From Larix kaempferi (taxonomy: Eukaryota; Streptophyta; Pinopsida; Pinales; Pinaceae), in the NCBI GenBank assembly GCA_027924585.1, contig BSBM01000637.1, positions 5,022,001-5,086,000 of the forward strand: DNA of 64,000 nucleotides, given 5' to 3'. Made by a program: the position numbers and the translations under genes. The notes below the pieces were generated by a model. The model searched no databases. It was not told where the DNA came from and saw nothing but the letters and a program-made list of their open reading frames with translations. Positions 41,305-53,928 of the stretch are shown one piece after another; the first letter of the stretch is position 1, and the number at the start of each line of letters is the position of its first letter.

Positions 41305-42444
41305 ATGGATTCGATAGTAATTCCTCTTCTCACTCCATTCACATGTTATTCAGAGTGGAAATTGAAGTTGGTTGCAAATCTAAAGAGACAAGGTCTCTAT
41401 GATGTATCTATTGGTATTGTTGAAGGGACGATATCCTACAAAGATATAAATGATTCGATAAATGACTTTGACAGAGAATTTGGAGAAATGTGTTTGGAAA
41501 TATATCCAAGCATGCACTACCTTATTGATAATGTTGAATACCCAAAGGATTTCTAGACAAATTTGGATAGATATTTCGGAAAGCACAATGAGGTTCATAT
41601 AGGAAAAATAGAGAGTGAATATGGAACCTCCTCACATGTTCTCCTTCCTGATGTCTCGGGCCCAAGTATCTCTTTTGAAGTTGTGCAAGATGAAGAAGAT
41701 AATGCAGAAATTTCAACACATCCAGTTCCTGTTGCTAGCATTCTGTTTGATTTGAATGCTTCCTCTGCTTGTCATGAAGCAGATATTGAAGAGACTTATT
41801 CTATTTCCCTAGAATATTATTAGGGCCCTGAATCCTTTTCCTATGATGTTGATTATGAATAATGAGTAACTACTGGGGATTCTACTATTTAAGAGAAAGA
41901 CATTCATCCATTGTTCTCCTATTACACTTTTGCTACTGAGGATACTATATTAGTTAGTTCTCTAAAAGATTATCCTTCTTCTCATGAGTTTTCTAATGTG
42001 CAAGTTTGTGGTTCCTTGGATATTTTGGAATCTATATGAAGCTACGGATCTCATACATTCACTCTCATTCATCCCATGCTTCCTCTCTATTCCTACATGG
42101 TCACATGCACATGTCCTCAAGGTGCTAATGAAGTTGGATACATCATACATTTGCTTGGATACTTTCTCCTCACACTTGGAGTTGATTTCAACTCTTTTGG
42201 TTCGAAGTCCAAGTTTGCATCATCATATATACTTGGTTCTACCTCACACGGTTCAAAGTATCAATCACATCAAATTTAATTTGGATCTACTCTAACCCAT
42301 GCTAGTTTGAAGTTCATGGATCCTCATGAAATTGGCATCGTGTTGGCACATATTCTTGGAGTTGATCATGGTTCAAGTTACAAGTTCCAGGATCATCATT
42401 GTCACATTTGGGAGAAGATATCTCTTCTTAAAAAGAGGAAATAA
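41305..42444 (+). pseudogene. gag: Element G Gag-like protein, decayed (379 codons)
   Basis: It begins with ATG at 41305 (MDSIVIPLLTPFTCYSEWKL) and keeps one frame to TAA at 42442, with about six to seven in-frame stops (for example 41554, 41821, 42037) and no frameshift. The N-terminus matches the F protein in layout: YSEWKLKLVANLKRQGLYDV, EMCLEIYPSMHYLIDNVEYP and TNLDRYFGKHNE. The C-terminal half has S/H-rich repeats such as LGSTSHGSKYQSHQ and ends in a basic ISLLKKRK, parallel to LLPKKKIPPN in F. Total length differs by two codons. I infer a conserved lineage-specific protein; its function is unknown beyond Gag resemblance. Confidence 0.75.
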
Positions 42445-42683
42445 CCTCCTTATATCTAAGTTTCCAATGATTGAACTCACTGGTCATCTTTGGACTGTTA
42501 TGTTCATGTTGCAATATGAAGTAAATTTTTTGATATAATCCATGTTCATTTTGAGGTGGGGGGGATTCTTCCCATGTGGTTTTCCTTCTTACCTCAAGTT
42601 ACATGGATAATTAATGTAAAGGGTGACTATAAGAATTTTTTTATTGGGAACTAATCATATTTTACTCATGCTAAGTCGGGATT

Positions 42684-42692
42684 AAAGCGAGG
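42684..42692 (+). other. Element G polypurine tract
   Basis: aaagcgagg directly precedes the 3' LTR; the preceding ggatt is shared with F. Confidence 0.7.
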
Positions 42693-43644
42693 TGTTTGAA
42701 TAATTAACCCATATCTAGAACATATATACCTTAGTATAATACTTTTGGTTGATTATTAAGCATTTAGACCATGTTTAGTAGGATCCCTAGTGCATGAATT
42801 GACCACCTAATGATATTTGTCCACCATAGCACCCTCATTTGCTCTAGTTTATGCTTTTACATTTATTTTATGAGCTAAGGTGCCCTTCTTCCTTTATTAA
42901 TGCTTTTATCCAACTTTGTGAGTTGAGGAATCTTTGTTACTACTTTTCACATTGGATTAGGATTAGCAAGTGAGCTAGGATTAAATTGGGAAAGTATCAA
43001 TTCTTTTGCCTCATCACCTTCCTTCCTTTTCTCCTAAAAAGCCACCATAGCACCCTCATTTGCTCTAGTTTATGCTTTTACATTTATTTTATGAGCTAAG
43101 GTGCCCTTCTTCCTTTATTAATGCTTTTATCCAACTTTGTGAGTTGAGGAATCTTTGTTACTACTTTTCACATTGGATTAGGATTAGCAAATGAGCTAGT
43201 ATTAAATTGGGAAAATATGAATGCTTTTGCCTCATCGCCTTCCTTCCTTTTCTCCTGAAAAGCCTCTATCTTACTTCCTTTTGGTTACTCATGGCCTACA
43301 TAAGCTTAGTTAGCCAATGCATGACCTCTTTCCTTGATTTAGAGATTGCTTTTTCATAGATGGGAGATTTTACCCAAGTCTAAGCCTACCACTTGTGAGA
43401 ATTTTGAATTACCTCCAAGGAATTCGAATTTATATTCTGAGATGTATTATTTAATGTACTCGTATTGTTCATTAAGGAGATGATGCAGTTTTATCAAACT
43501 AAGTTCTTTCTTATGTTTTCTTTTCTTAATCTTCTTGTCTAATTGTTTTTTAAATATCCATTGCAATTCTTAGTGAAGATTACATTGTGCTTAGATCCTT
43601 AGCAATAGAATTCTTGTAGCAATCAAGGTCATATAATTCTGATA
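42693..43644 (+). repeat. Element G 3' LTR with internal duplication
   Basis: 952 bp, TGTTTGAATAATTAACCC...TTCTGATA. A 221-bp tandem duplication (42821-43041 and 43042-43262) accounts for its extra length. Confidence 0.88.
42821..43262 (+). repeat. 221-bp tandem duplication in G's 3' LTR
   Basis: Two nearly identical copies start ccaccatagcaccctcattt at 42821 and 43042. The 5' LTR has a single copy. Confidence 0.93.
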
Positions 43645-43649
43645 GATCA

Positions 43650-44524
43650 AGAATTGGCTAATAAATTTCAATCTCTACCATGATGATTATGTGGATTTTG
43701 AGCTTCTGATCTATACAAGTAGTACAACTTTATATTGTATTTTTAATTCTTTCAACTTTTCTATAGGTCACAAGCATAATACAAATCCTAATGCAATAAA
43801 ATTTCATTAGATATTTGATTCAAATGTTTTTTTTAACAGAAACGAGTATTGTATGTATAAAAAAAAAGCCGTGGTTGTGCACCAAATCGACAGGTTACAT
43901 TTGAAGCCACATTGGCTTGAGTGATCCTTTATTGTATGAAATTTCATTAGGGAGGATGAATGCCAAAATGAATAAAGAATGATGTATGAGATAATGATTA
44001 CTAAAAAAACAAATCTACAAGGAGATGCTGAATATATGTATAAGAACCTTATAATGAAATGATAGTTCTATGCATGTCAAGATGTGCCAGACTTCCACCA
44101 TATTTATGAAAAACATGCTTAAAGGTTCCATATTCGAACATATAACTTTCTGCAGACTACATTTAGAAACTTCTTCTCCTATCAATACGATGAGGTTGAA
44201 TGATTGCTTGGAGAACGTGCCTGAATGCTTTCTGAGTTGAGAGAGATTCAATTGTAATGGTTCTGTGGGAGATAGAATTCTGATGGCTCAGCCTCATAAG
44301 AAGATGTCGAATGAGAAGACTCATTTGTCCTGAAGCACAAAATACTTTGTTCATGCTATGAAACAATACTAAAACATCCAGGAGGGAATTGAAATTGCAT
44401 CATCTATCTGTCCTCGATCCTAAAATTGCCAAGATTGAGATGGAATTGGAAATGCAGACTCGAATAGTCTTCTCAGTCATACATTGAATTGAAAAAACTC
44501 TGTATCGGTTGGGGAAACCAAACT
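43650..44524. other. Unassigned sequence between G and LTR I
   Basis: It begins with the host sequence of G (perhaps the rest of the B LTR). It is AT-rich with two poly-A/T runs (43828-43835, 43858-43867). A minus-strand open stretch at 44163-44366 has no recognised motif. I see no gene. Confidence 0.5.
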
Positions 44525-47419
44525 TGTAAGGTCCCCTCCCATTACACTAGCAGTATGGGAGAGAACATCACTCTAATTCCGGGACATCTAGCCCCATACC
44601 CATTAAGTAAAAATTCATTCATTGATAAGGAGACATATACATACAGTGGAATCTAGAATCATCTACAAGCATTCATATAAAATGAAGATGGACATATGCG
44701 AATGCATAAATATTTGAAAACACAGCAGAGTTAAAAATCTATTACAGATCCATCATACATTCAACACATTCAAGATGTTCATGTCATTCATCAATTAAGC
44801 AATACAAGTAAAATTCACTAATGATAAAGGACAGGTACATATGTACATCGTAATTAAACACAACGGAATTAAAATCATGTTAATATCTAGCATACATTTA
44901 GCATTTTCATGATAGCCATTAAATAAAGACATTATAGAATTATAATAGAGAGTACTTAAAACAAAGTAGTCCATGAGCAACCAACTATGCATCTGTAACG
45001 TTCCACCCAACCATAGGCCAGTTGTGCTTATCAATCTCTTGATGCAACTGCCACCCTTGAGCTGGGCATGATTTCTACAAGGAAGAAGGGAACAACAGAC
45101 TCACACATAGCCAGAATACACCAAAATCAACCAAGCCAATCAGTAATTGGGTTTCTTAGGTTGCTAGGAGATGGAAAGGAAGAATTGCTAGGCTAGTGAG
45201 CTCAAGCACAGAGCCATGGATACCCCTACAAGATCTATCCAGCTTGGCACCCACAATGCCTACACACCCAACACAGGGAAGTATTCTCTTCACTGCTACA
45301 CAGTCCCTCAAGCCATACCTTCCTTTCTAGTGCTCTCAGGGTGTGCATAGAAAAGTAGCCAAAGCCCTCTTGATCTTCTTGAGAGGTTATTTTCCCCACT
45401 AGGTTTATCAAACCAATTCTATCCACTGCCACTCCAATTTTTTTGCTCATAGATTCAAGCCAAAACAAGGATGCACATAATAGAAAAAATATAAATGTTG
45501 GGCACGAAGAAACGTTTATATAGTGAGGTGCCCAAAGATGGAGTTTCCCTGAGCTTCAGAAAAATGTGGGTAAGCATAAATGAAATGGAAAATGGGGAAT
45601 AAACCTTGGAAAGGAAAAATTTGTTTTCAGAAAATGCTTATGGACAACCCAGGAGCAAAAACGACCTCCATCAAACCCCCAATTCGTGGTTCTCTTCTCC
45701 CTGCGACTATGCTAACCAAAATGAGTTCCTAGGCATGGAAAAATGCATAAAAGGATGAAAAACGTGCAGGGAAGACCCAAATAGCTCATTGAGCATCTTA
45801 GGTCGAATTGGGAAGGATTGGTAACCTCCATGGAAGATAAAGAGTCAAAGTGGAAGTTTGTGGACACTTGGGCTAGATTCCCTAGCCCCTATGACACCAA
45901 TGATGGAGCATCTATGACAACTATGACGAATTGTAGACCTGACCTCTGACATCTGACCACTATGACATGTCAGCTCCAAAAATAGGCCCAAGGAAGGTGA
46001 ATTTGGGAGTTGGAGAAGCCAAAGAGACTCAAATTCGAATTTGGGAGAAGATGGAAGGTTGGAACTAGGAGACAAGTGGCAAATGTGGAATATTTCCTAA
46101 ATGGAAATCTATTGAATCTATTGAGAGGATTTCGACCCTTAGAAGGCTAATGTTGGTTATAAAATGTAGAAATGAAGTATGAGAATGGATTTTTATCATT
46201 TGTAGAATTTGGAATTGCATTTGTGTAGAGGGAGAGCTAGTGGATGACTAGTTTCTTGCCTTAGCCAATTTCGAGGGTGAAAAATTCCCATCCAAGTTGG
46301 TAATTGGAACGGCCATTCAGACCTTTCATTTGGAGCTTTAATGGAGTCTTTATTTTCAGGTGTAAGCTACAGGGAATCTCATGGTTTCTTCTATTGCAGC
46401 TCACTCCTTCAACCATTTCCGTTTTTGATAGCATATTCTTGATCCTTGAGGGAGGGCGTTTTTGGTGAGCTATTGTACTCTTTGGGGGAGATTCTAATGC
46501 CCCATTTCTTTTGTAATATGAATTAAATACTCTGTTCTTCATCTACAGAAAGTTTCAGGTCGAAATTCCAAGTAGAAATGTATAAATCTCAATTTTAATG
46601 AAAGAACGGTGTCATTTCCCCACTACCTTATTGTGAATCAATGTAATGCTGATGATTTCGAATGAATAGATGATTATATGATATATTTGTGATCAATATA
46701 CTGCCATGGATGTCTTCTACAAGTTTCATGTACTGTACTTGAACATTTGAAGCATTTTTACTCAGTTTAGTTGTATTGGGAGGCGAAATAGTGCCATTTC
46801 CCCAAGGGTCGAATTGGGGATTTTTGCAGTTGAATGGGAGAGGGTGATAACAATTGTAATAAAGAATTAATGGTGCATATGAGACCTTAATAACAAAATT
46901 AACACATTACATACCTCTTTTCATAAATTTGAGTGGGTTTGGAGGCATTTGGGAAGCCATTTTCAGTACTTACCTCAAGGGGATTTGAACCCCAAATTAC
47001 TAGTAAAATTGCATACTTGGTCCAGAATCTTAAGAGAGTTTGCAGAGGTCTTTTGGTGGCCATATGTCATCCCTAAACATCATATTCAGGTACTAATATC
47101 ATTCATACACCTTCCTTGAATATTTGAATGGATTTGGAGTCAATTTGAGACCTAGAGACCAATACTAGTCAAAGGGAAATCACTAGTAAAGTTGCCTACA
47201 TCGACCAGAATTGAAAGAGGATTTGTAGAAGTATTTTAAAGGTCCAAAGGAATCCCTGAAACACATATTTATTTTCTAATATCATTCATATACCTTCTCA
47301 GAATATTTGGGATCATTTGAGGCAAATTTGGGACCTAGAGATCAAAACTAGTAAAAGGTCTAACTAGGGAAAAAAGTGAAAATTTGCAATTTTAATAAAA
47401 TTCCTAACTAGGGACATTA
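44525..47419 (+). repeat. LTR I: 2.9-kb solo LTR of the H/K gypsy family
   Basis: It opens TGTAAGGTCCCC and ends AGGGACATTACA, like solo LTR H. Internal blocks match H (gagctgggcatgattt, gtaacgttccacc-caaccataggcc). A segment near 45880-46090 matches the K LTR (49880-50100) in reverse complement, which fixes the relative orientation. TATAAAAT at 46158-46165 is a plausible promoter. There is no internal element sequence on either side and no clear target duplication (aaact left, cttgg right), so it is a solo LTR or a recombined remnant. Confidence 0.72.
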
Positions 47420-48310
47420 CACTTGGGATCCTTGGAATTTCTCTCTCTCAGCTTCTTCTTCCCTTAGATATTTAGTGGATTTACGACCTGGTTTTTTGGA
47501 AGCTTTATCTATCGTTTCTTCTGATTGGGAAGGGGAGCCTGGGGGTCTCGCTTTAGTGATTTCAGTGTAGGAGGGGGTATCTTTGTTTAGGGAGGATTTA
47601 GGGGGGTTGGGGATATTCTGAGCTGGGGGAATAATAGGGATTTCAGGAGAATGCGGTGATGCTTGGGTGACTTGATGCTCACGTATTTATCCTTCTTCTT
47701 CAACCTCAGGGTTTTCATTGATCTCACATGTTTCCAGGACTTTGAAGCTATTCCTGTTGTTTGAGTCCGACGGATCTTGTTGGTGCTGATCTGTTTTCTA
47801 TTTGTTTAGAATTTTTGGGTGGGATCTCGTAGCCGCTTTGGTATTTTTTTGGATAGCTGTCCATTGATCTTTTTTCCCATCTAATTCTGGATCCGGTGGC
47901 TTCTTTTTGCATGATCGAGCGAAATGGCCGTATTTGTGGAAGAATTTACATTTGAAGGGGATCTATTCATAGTCGAGTTCTTGAATGTGGGACCAATATG
48001 TTACCGTAAGATTTATGGCTTCCAGTAGGCCATGTTCTAGGTCTACTTCGACACATATTCATTCACATGAGTATTGATCTTTCCGATCATCTTTGTCTAT
48101 GTATTTTCCCAGGGCATTTCCGATGGCTTCAAGATATTCAATATTCCAGCAGTGTAGGGGTAAGTAGTGAAGCCTCACCCAGATAGGGATTGCTGAGGGA
48201 ATGTCAAGGGAAGGATAAAAAATCAGATTCCACCTGTTCATGTAAAGCCCTTGTGGACCCATAAAGTAGGGTCTATTCCTGAAAATGAGCTCGCAATCCT
48301 GTTTGATTTA
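47420..48310 (-). pseudogene. LINE ORF1-like fragment (DUF4283 plus CCHC type)
   Basis: On the minus strand the segment 48262-48059 reads SAIPIWVRLHYLPLHCWNIE followed by LEAIGNALGKYIDKDD, the signature of the DUF4283/zf-CCHC_4 ORF1 protein of plant L1-type LINEs, an RNA-binding protein. Further on (near 47955-47905) a knuckle reads CKFFHKYGHFARSC, the C-x2-C-x4-H-x4-C form with one C changed to F. A proline/lysine-rich tail continues to about 47430. The N-terminus and ORF2 are absent. The fragment stops exactly at the end of LTR I. A host gene with the same domain is possible but less likely here. Confidence 0.7.
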
Positions 48311-48739
48311 AATGTTATGTTGTGTATAATTTTCCATTAAATTTGTTGTGAAGTATTCATGATGTGCTATCTAAATTTGATGAGTTTGTTTCTGTAAATA
48401 TCTTTGCTTATTCTATCATTATTTCATTTATGACTTAGTTGAATTATGTCTACTCAGTACATCTTCTAAAAAAAACATGGGATATAGTTTTACTATTGTA
48501 GTACCTTTGATCATGTCATTCCATCCATTCATTTGTATAAGTATTCTCATGTTGTATCACAAGTATTTCCCCTCATTCTTTGTATGACTATGAATGTCTG
48601 ACTGATTTCTGGATAATGCAAATAAGATACAATGACTCTTGATAAAAATTTCTGTTGAATAAGCAAATCACAAATGAAAAATCTATTCATTCGTAGGAGA
48701 AATTATAAATTACAATCTTAGAGAACCTTTGGGACTAAC
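48311..48739. other. Unassigned AT-rich sequence
   Basis: AT-rich and without ORFs or repeats that I can match. It lies between the LINE fragment and the presumed left end of the K LTR. Confidence 0.4.
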
Positions 48740-50261
48740 TGTAATATCCATACTATGCAAGTTTCTCAAATTCACACCAAATTCGAACCTAGGAATGTTG
48801 TACACAAACTGTTCCAAACACTTCCAAATTATTTTGAATTGTGGAAGGAGGGACTTGGGAGGAAATAGGACACTATAATACACCATTTATACACCCAAAA
48901 ATATGTTATAAACATTCATGGTATGCGATTTTCAAGGAGGGAAGAATTGGAACGAAACTAGTCAATTGCATTAATGGAAATCCCACCTAGGTCTGCTACT
49001 AATTGAACTTCCAAACCCTGTACGACATTCCCTAATTTTTAATATGGAATTTGAATCTATTATAGTACATCAAGGACAACATGTGTACAGAATTATATCA
49101 GGTTTGAGGGTCTAATAGGTCTTCCAAAAGATAGAAGTGTATACAACATACAATTTATGAAAATGAAAGGTACAATATCACAAACTATAGTAAGAATTTA
49201 GGGGTATGCATATGTTATTTGTGCCATAAATTTAAATACATATGAATCTTAGAAAATAGAAACAAATCTCATAAATATCTGATATCAAATAGGTACAATA
49301 TCATCCCAAAATCACCATGAAAATACTATGAGGAAAATGGATTGAATCTCTGTTTTAATTGGAAATATTACATGAAGTACTTGGTATTTTCAGTTGTGGA
49401 TCTCATGATATATATATTACATATTTAGGCAGCAACTAACATATCCATAATTTTGAAATAGAAATCCTTTGTTAACCATATGCAACAAGAAGTGCGTCGT
49501 CACACTTTTACATGACATTGAGAGAAAGAGAGTAGAATGAGAGAACAGAATAAAGAGTGAATATGAACTCAAACTCAGATGGGAGTTGAAAAGGAACCAA
49601 AACATATCCATGAATCTCTATAGAAAGGTCTAAATGGCCTCTCCATCAACCAACCTAGATGGGAATCTTCCACCCTTGAAATTGGTTCTAAGGAAGGGAG
49701 GATGAACATCCACCGTGCAAGGACAAGCTAAGCTCTCCAAATGTGCTAAATGAGAAATGATAAAAAGCTTCTCTCCTTCTTCCTCCTCATATATTTTTAA
49801 CATTCAATTTAATACATAGCTCTAATTCCCTCCAATATTCTTCTCCCAACTCGAGTTAGAGAAACATTCTCATGAATGACACTTGTCCATCACTTTCTAG
49901 CCTTCCTCTTCCATCAATTCGAATGGGGGAATCTTGGCTGCCATAACTCCTCTTATGCGGCCTCTTGGAGGATATTTTTATTCCTAGTGTTTCATATGTG
50001 TCATATGTCATCAATCAGGTCTGAACTTGTCATAAGTGTCATAGAATCTTCATCATTGTTGTCATAGAGATTAGGGAATCTAGCTCTAAGTGTCACAATT
50101 CTTCTAAGATGCATCTTCCTTTTCCATGGGATTTACTCTTCCACTCCAACCCAGACTTCCTACATTCATGCCATGAATAATTCCTCTCCAACTCCTCCAA
50201 GAACATTATACTCCACCTTGGATTAAAATGGGTGAGGGAAGGATGCCATGTGGAATGGAGA

Positions 50262-50902
50262 TGTTAAATTTTCAGAATTTACTTCAAACTAATCTAGGAT
50301 CTTAACTGAGAGAACAACAGGTACAGTATATCTATAGCATATTAATCATGGACACAATAATGCAAGCACACAAGAGACACAAAGTTTACTTGGGGAAAAC
50401 CATAAAGGTGAAAAACCCCAATAACTTCCTTAGAGATAGATAGAGCAATGATACAACCAGAATACAAGAGATAGTCTTCTTGTAGCAGCAGAACCTCCTC
50501 CTCCACAAGTGCACCACTCTCCAAAGTGTGAGTGAGTGAATAGAATAATAAAATAGAGATCTCCCGATCTCTATTTATACTACACTTGACTTGCCTAATA
50601 ACCTTTACTAGCTCGGCCTTAACTTAACCACATAACACAATGCTGACTGGGATGACACCCAATAGGGTGGTCTAATAACCCTTTGACCCACATGACCGAT
50701 CCCCACTAGGGTGGTCTAATAACCCTTCAACCCACATGACTTATACAGGGCCGAGCCTAATAAGGTGGTCTAATAACCCATCAAGTATAAGTTACTTACA
50801 ATATAAATGACGACACTTCCGTATAGAGGAATAATAACATCTCTATAGGAATACAATATACATATATGTGAAATACATTCCTAAGTTACATATACATCAA
50901 CA
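50262..50902 (-). repeat. Element J 3' LTR (left)
   Basis: 641 bp, TGTTAAATTTTCAG...ATCAACA, followed by ctccctcttaac (polypurine tract on the minus strand). TATAAATA is present on the minus strand near 50572. Same family as the C LTR but clearly diverged. Confidence 0.93.
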
Positions 50903-51159
50903 CTCCCTCTTAACTAGGAAGGTATTTCTCGACACAGGTCTTCTAGCACAAGTCATCTTCTATGGATCATCATCACTAGATAATCATCGTCGAGTCATCA
51001 TCATCGTCACTGCTGTTGCTATCTCAATCAATCTCTGAATATACTCATCATAGGAAGTTCTACGGAGCCTGTCCTTTTTCATACTGGATGTAGGCCCACC
51101 ACCTGCAGGTCTTCATCATCTGTGTGAATGGTCTGATAGAGGTGGTCTCTTAGGACTAA

Positions 51160-51720
51160 TTTTATGTGCGGATGCAATACCGGAAAGAGTATCCCAGGAA
51201 CATTTATGTTCCTAAGCATGACCAACAATATCTCACAGGACTGATTACATGCATCTCCTCCACAATACCTTTAAAGAGCATCCCAGGAACATTTATGTGC
51301 CGCAGCATGACCGGCAAGATCTCTAAAGAGCATCCCAGGACTTATTACGAGCACACAGCTCAACCTCTCAGATATCTAGGACTGATTACATGTGGATAGA
51401 CAAAACCTTTAAAGAGCATTCCAGGAACATTTATGTGCCGCAGCATGTTCAACAAGATCTCTAAAGAGCATCCCAGGACTAATTACGAGCACACAGCTCA
51501 ACCTCTCGGATCTCTAGGACTGATTACATGTCTTCGTAGTGATACCTCATCCCAGGACTGATTATGAGCACACAGCTCAACCTATCGGATATCTGAGGAC
51601 TAATTACATACTACATAGCAATACCAAAAGGATTATCCAAGGAACATTTATGTGCCGCAGTACGACCAACAAGATCTCCCGGGACTGATTACATGCTATT
51701 TGCACAACCTACCACATATC
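51160..51720. repeat. Long-period tandem repeats in J's 3' region
   Basis: Segments combining tttaaagagcatcccaggaac, atttatgtgccgcagcatga and attacgagcacacagctcaa recur in order with a period of roughly 160 bp, about three imperfect times. Confidence 0.8.
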
Positions 51721-52040
51721 ATCTCTGACCTCCAAGTATGAACCTGATACTCATGATCCAACAGATCATCATCGCATGAAGCATCATCCTAATGCTCATG
51801 ATCATACTGATCATCATCACTATACCATCCCGGTACATATAATTTGGAGCAACATCCTGAAGCTCATCATCATGATCATCCTGATCATACAATGCATCCA
51901 CCTAATGCATACCAAGTATCTACCTGATAGATATCATCATACATGATCCACCTGATCATACTTGATACATATCAACATACATGATCTACTTGACTATACA
52001 ATGTATCCACCTGATACATATACAGATACATGGTCCAAGC

Positions 52041-52270
52041 ATCCAACATGATGCATATACAAAATACATATAAATGATCCAACCGATCATATCCAACATC
52101 CAACATGATGCGTACATACATATACATATAAATAATACAACTGATCATATCCCGCATCCAACATGATGCGTACATACATATACATATAAATGATCCAACT
52201 GATCATATCCAACATCCAACATGATGCGTACATACATATACATATAAATGATCCAACTGATCATATCCAG
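52041..52270. repeat. 58-bp tandem repeat array in element J
   Basis: About four copies of a 58-bp unit with core catccaacatgatgcgtaca and tgatccaactgatcatatcc. It lies between RNase H and the left LTR, as do the arrays of element C. Confidence 0.88.
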
Positions 52271-52656
52271 CATCATCCTGATGCATATACAGAGCAGTAA
52301 CTGGAGCATCGTCTTGATGCTCATCATCCATGATCCTCCTGATCATCATAGCATCGTCCTCTTCAGATCATCTCATCGTCCACAAAGCACAGCCCAGATG
52401 CACATCAACCACCACTTACAGCACTGACATGGGAGAACACATCTACCACCATTCGGGGAAGGCTCCAGCTCTTACTTTTTCACCATGGGAGAACACATCT
52501 ACCACCATGTGAAAAATGGCTTCAGCCCTTACATCTACACCATGAGATAACACATCTACCACCATGTGAGAATGGCTTAGCAATTACATCACGACCATGG
52601 GAGAACACATCAACCATGTCAGAAAAGCTCATGTGCATCTGCATCTTCCGGACTCA

Positions 52657-53928
52657 TTACTTCCTTTTGGAAGGAACCTCGATCTGAAGTGCACCAAGCC
52701 TCTCTCTAAAGTAATCAAACTGCACTTTAGCCAATGGCTTGGTTAATACACTTGCAACCTGCTCATCCGTTAACATACTCTGCTTCGGCTGTACTCAGTG
52801 CTACGCAGGACTGCTTCCTGCTAAACCAAAAGATCACACCTAATCCCATACTGAAGCAGCACCCAGAAGTGCTCTTCCTATCTACAGCACTACCTGCCCA
52901 ATCTGAATCAACATAACCCTGCAGGTTAAACTTTTGATTCACATCATACTTGAGCCCATAATCAACTGTACCCTTCAGGTACCTCAGAATATGCTTTACA
53001 ACAACCCGGTGAACACTCCTCAGATCCGTCAGGAAATGGCTCAATGTGTTCACCGCAAAGCAGATATATGTTCTCATGTTCGGCTATGACATCAACCGGA
53101 TCAGATGGAGCATCACATAGATGCTTTAGGTTCGATGCTATAGGTGTGGCCATAGCCTTGCACTCCATCATCCTGAACCTCTTCACGATCTCTACTGCAT
53201 ACTTCCCTTGTCCAAGGAAGATTCCATCTGCAATCTGCCACACCTCCATGCCAAAAACAAATAGTGCATCATCCCCAAGTTCTTCATCTCGAACTTGGAA
53301 GCAAGCTTCCGCTGTGTGTCGGCAATCAATCTATCTTCATCTGTAATAAACAGGTCATCCATATACAAAAGTAGTATCACTGTATTGCCTTCCTCAACCT
53401 TGTAGTAAAGGTTGGAATCCGCTTTGCTCTTGGTAAAGCCCAAACTAGATAGAAAGCTATCTATCCTACCATACCAAGTTCTGCACATATATGACTCCCT
53501 GTCATGTGTCTTAGAACCAAGTGGCTGCTCCACATACACTTCTTCTTCAACGACACCATTCAAGAAGGCTGTCTTGAAATCCATCTGGTGTATCTTCCAA
53601 TTCATCACTGCAGCTAGAGCAAGTACTGATCTAATGGAAGTGTATCTGGCTACAAAAGCAAAAGTCTCTATGCTACCACCTACAACATGCTTGATCTTGT
53701 AGATCCTCTTGGAAGTCACTACAGACTCCCCTTCAGGTATTGGGACTGCATCCCAAAGATCTTCATGATCGACTGGTACTCCTCGATCATGGCATTCTTC
53801 CCAGATACTGGGAACTTCAATATCTTCAATATTTTCAATAGATAACTATGTTGCTTGAACAAATGTTGTAGTCCTTCTTTTGTAGGTGATGGTGTACGAT
53901 CTTTCCTACCCAACAAGTTAAATTGCAT
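52657..53928 (-). pseudogene. pol: Element J copia RT and RNase H with internal deletions
   Basis: Read on the minus strand. The linker (53928-53720) contains FPVSGKNAMIEEYQSIMK. RT has MTSKRIYKIKHVVGGSIE, then jumps to FVARYTSIRSVLALAAV, losing the segment that in C reads KYKARFMAHGFSQKEGIDYE; it keeps MDFKTAFLNGVVEEEVYVE and LLLYMDDLFITDED. RNase H has GYVDSDWAGSAVDRKST and LSTAEAEYV, then joins directly to DEQVASVLTKPLAKVQFDYF near 52770, so about 75 residues including the distal catalytic region are gone. It ends SKRK at 52657. Dead, but clearly of the C family. Confidence 0.9.

Larger units (their letters stand above)
40349..43644 (+). mobile_element. Element G: gag-only LTR retrotransposon, relative of F
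   Basis: Two LTRs (40349-41078, 42693-43644) flank 1,614 bp of internal sequence with one decayed 379-codon Gag-like ORF. The TSD is gatca (40344-40348, 43645-43649). The primer-binding site TGGTATTATAGA directly follows the left LTR (two or three changes from initiator tRNA-Met type) and the polypurine tract precedes the right LTR. As in F there is no pol. Both LTRs end in GATA, so the element has TG...TA rather than TG...CA ends. Confidence 0.88.

Noticed and set aside
45481-45531. TATATAAA on the minus strand of LTR I, suggesting minus orientation
   Set aside because: Inverted homology with the K LTR, whose direction is set by the adjacent chromodomain, shows LTR I reads on the plus strand.
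51160-52330. Repeat arrays that might suggest a CRISPR
   Set aside because: The units are contiguous or imperfect tandem repeats without unique spacers and lie inside a plant copia element.
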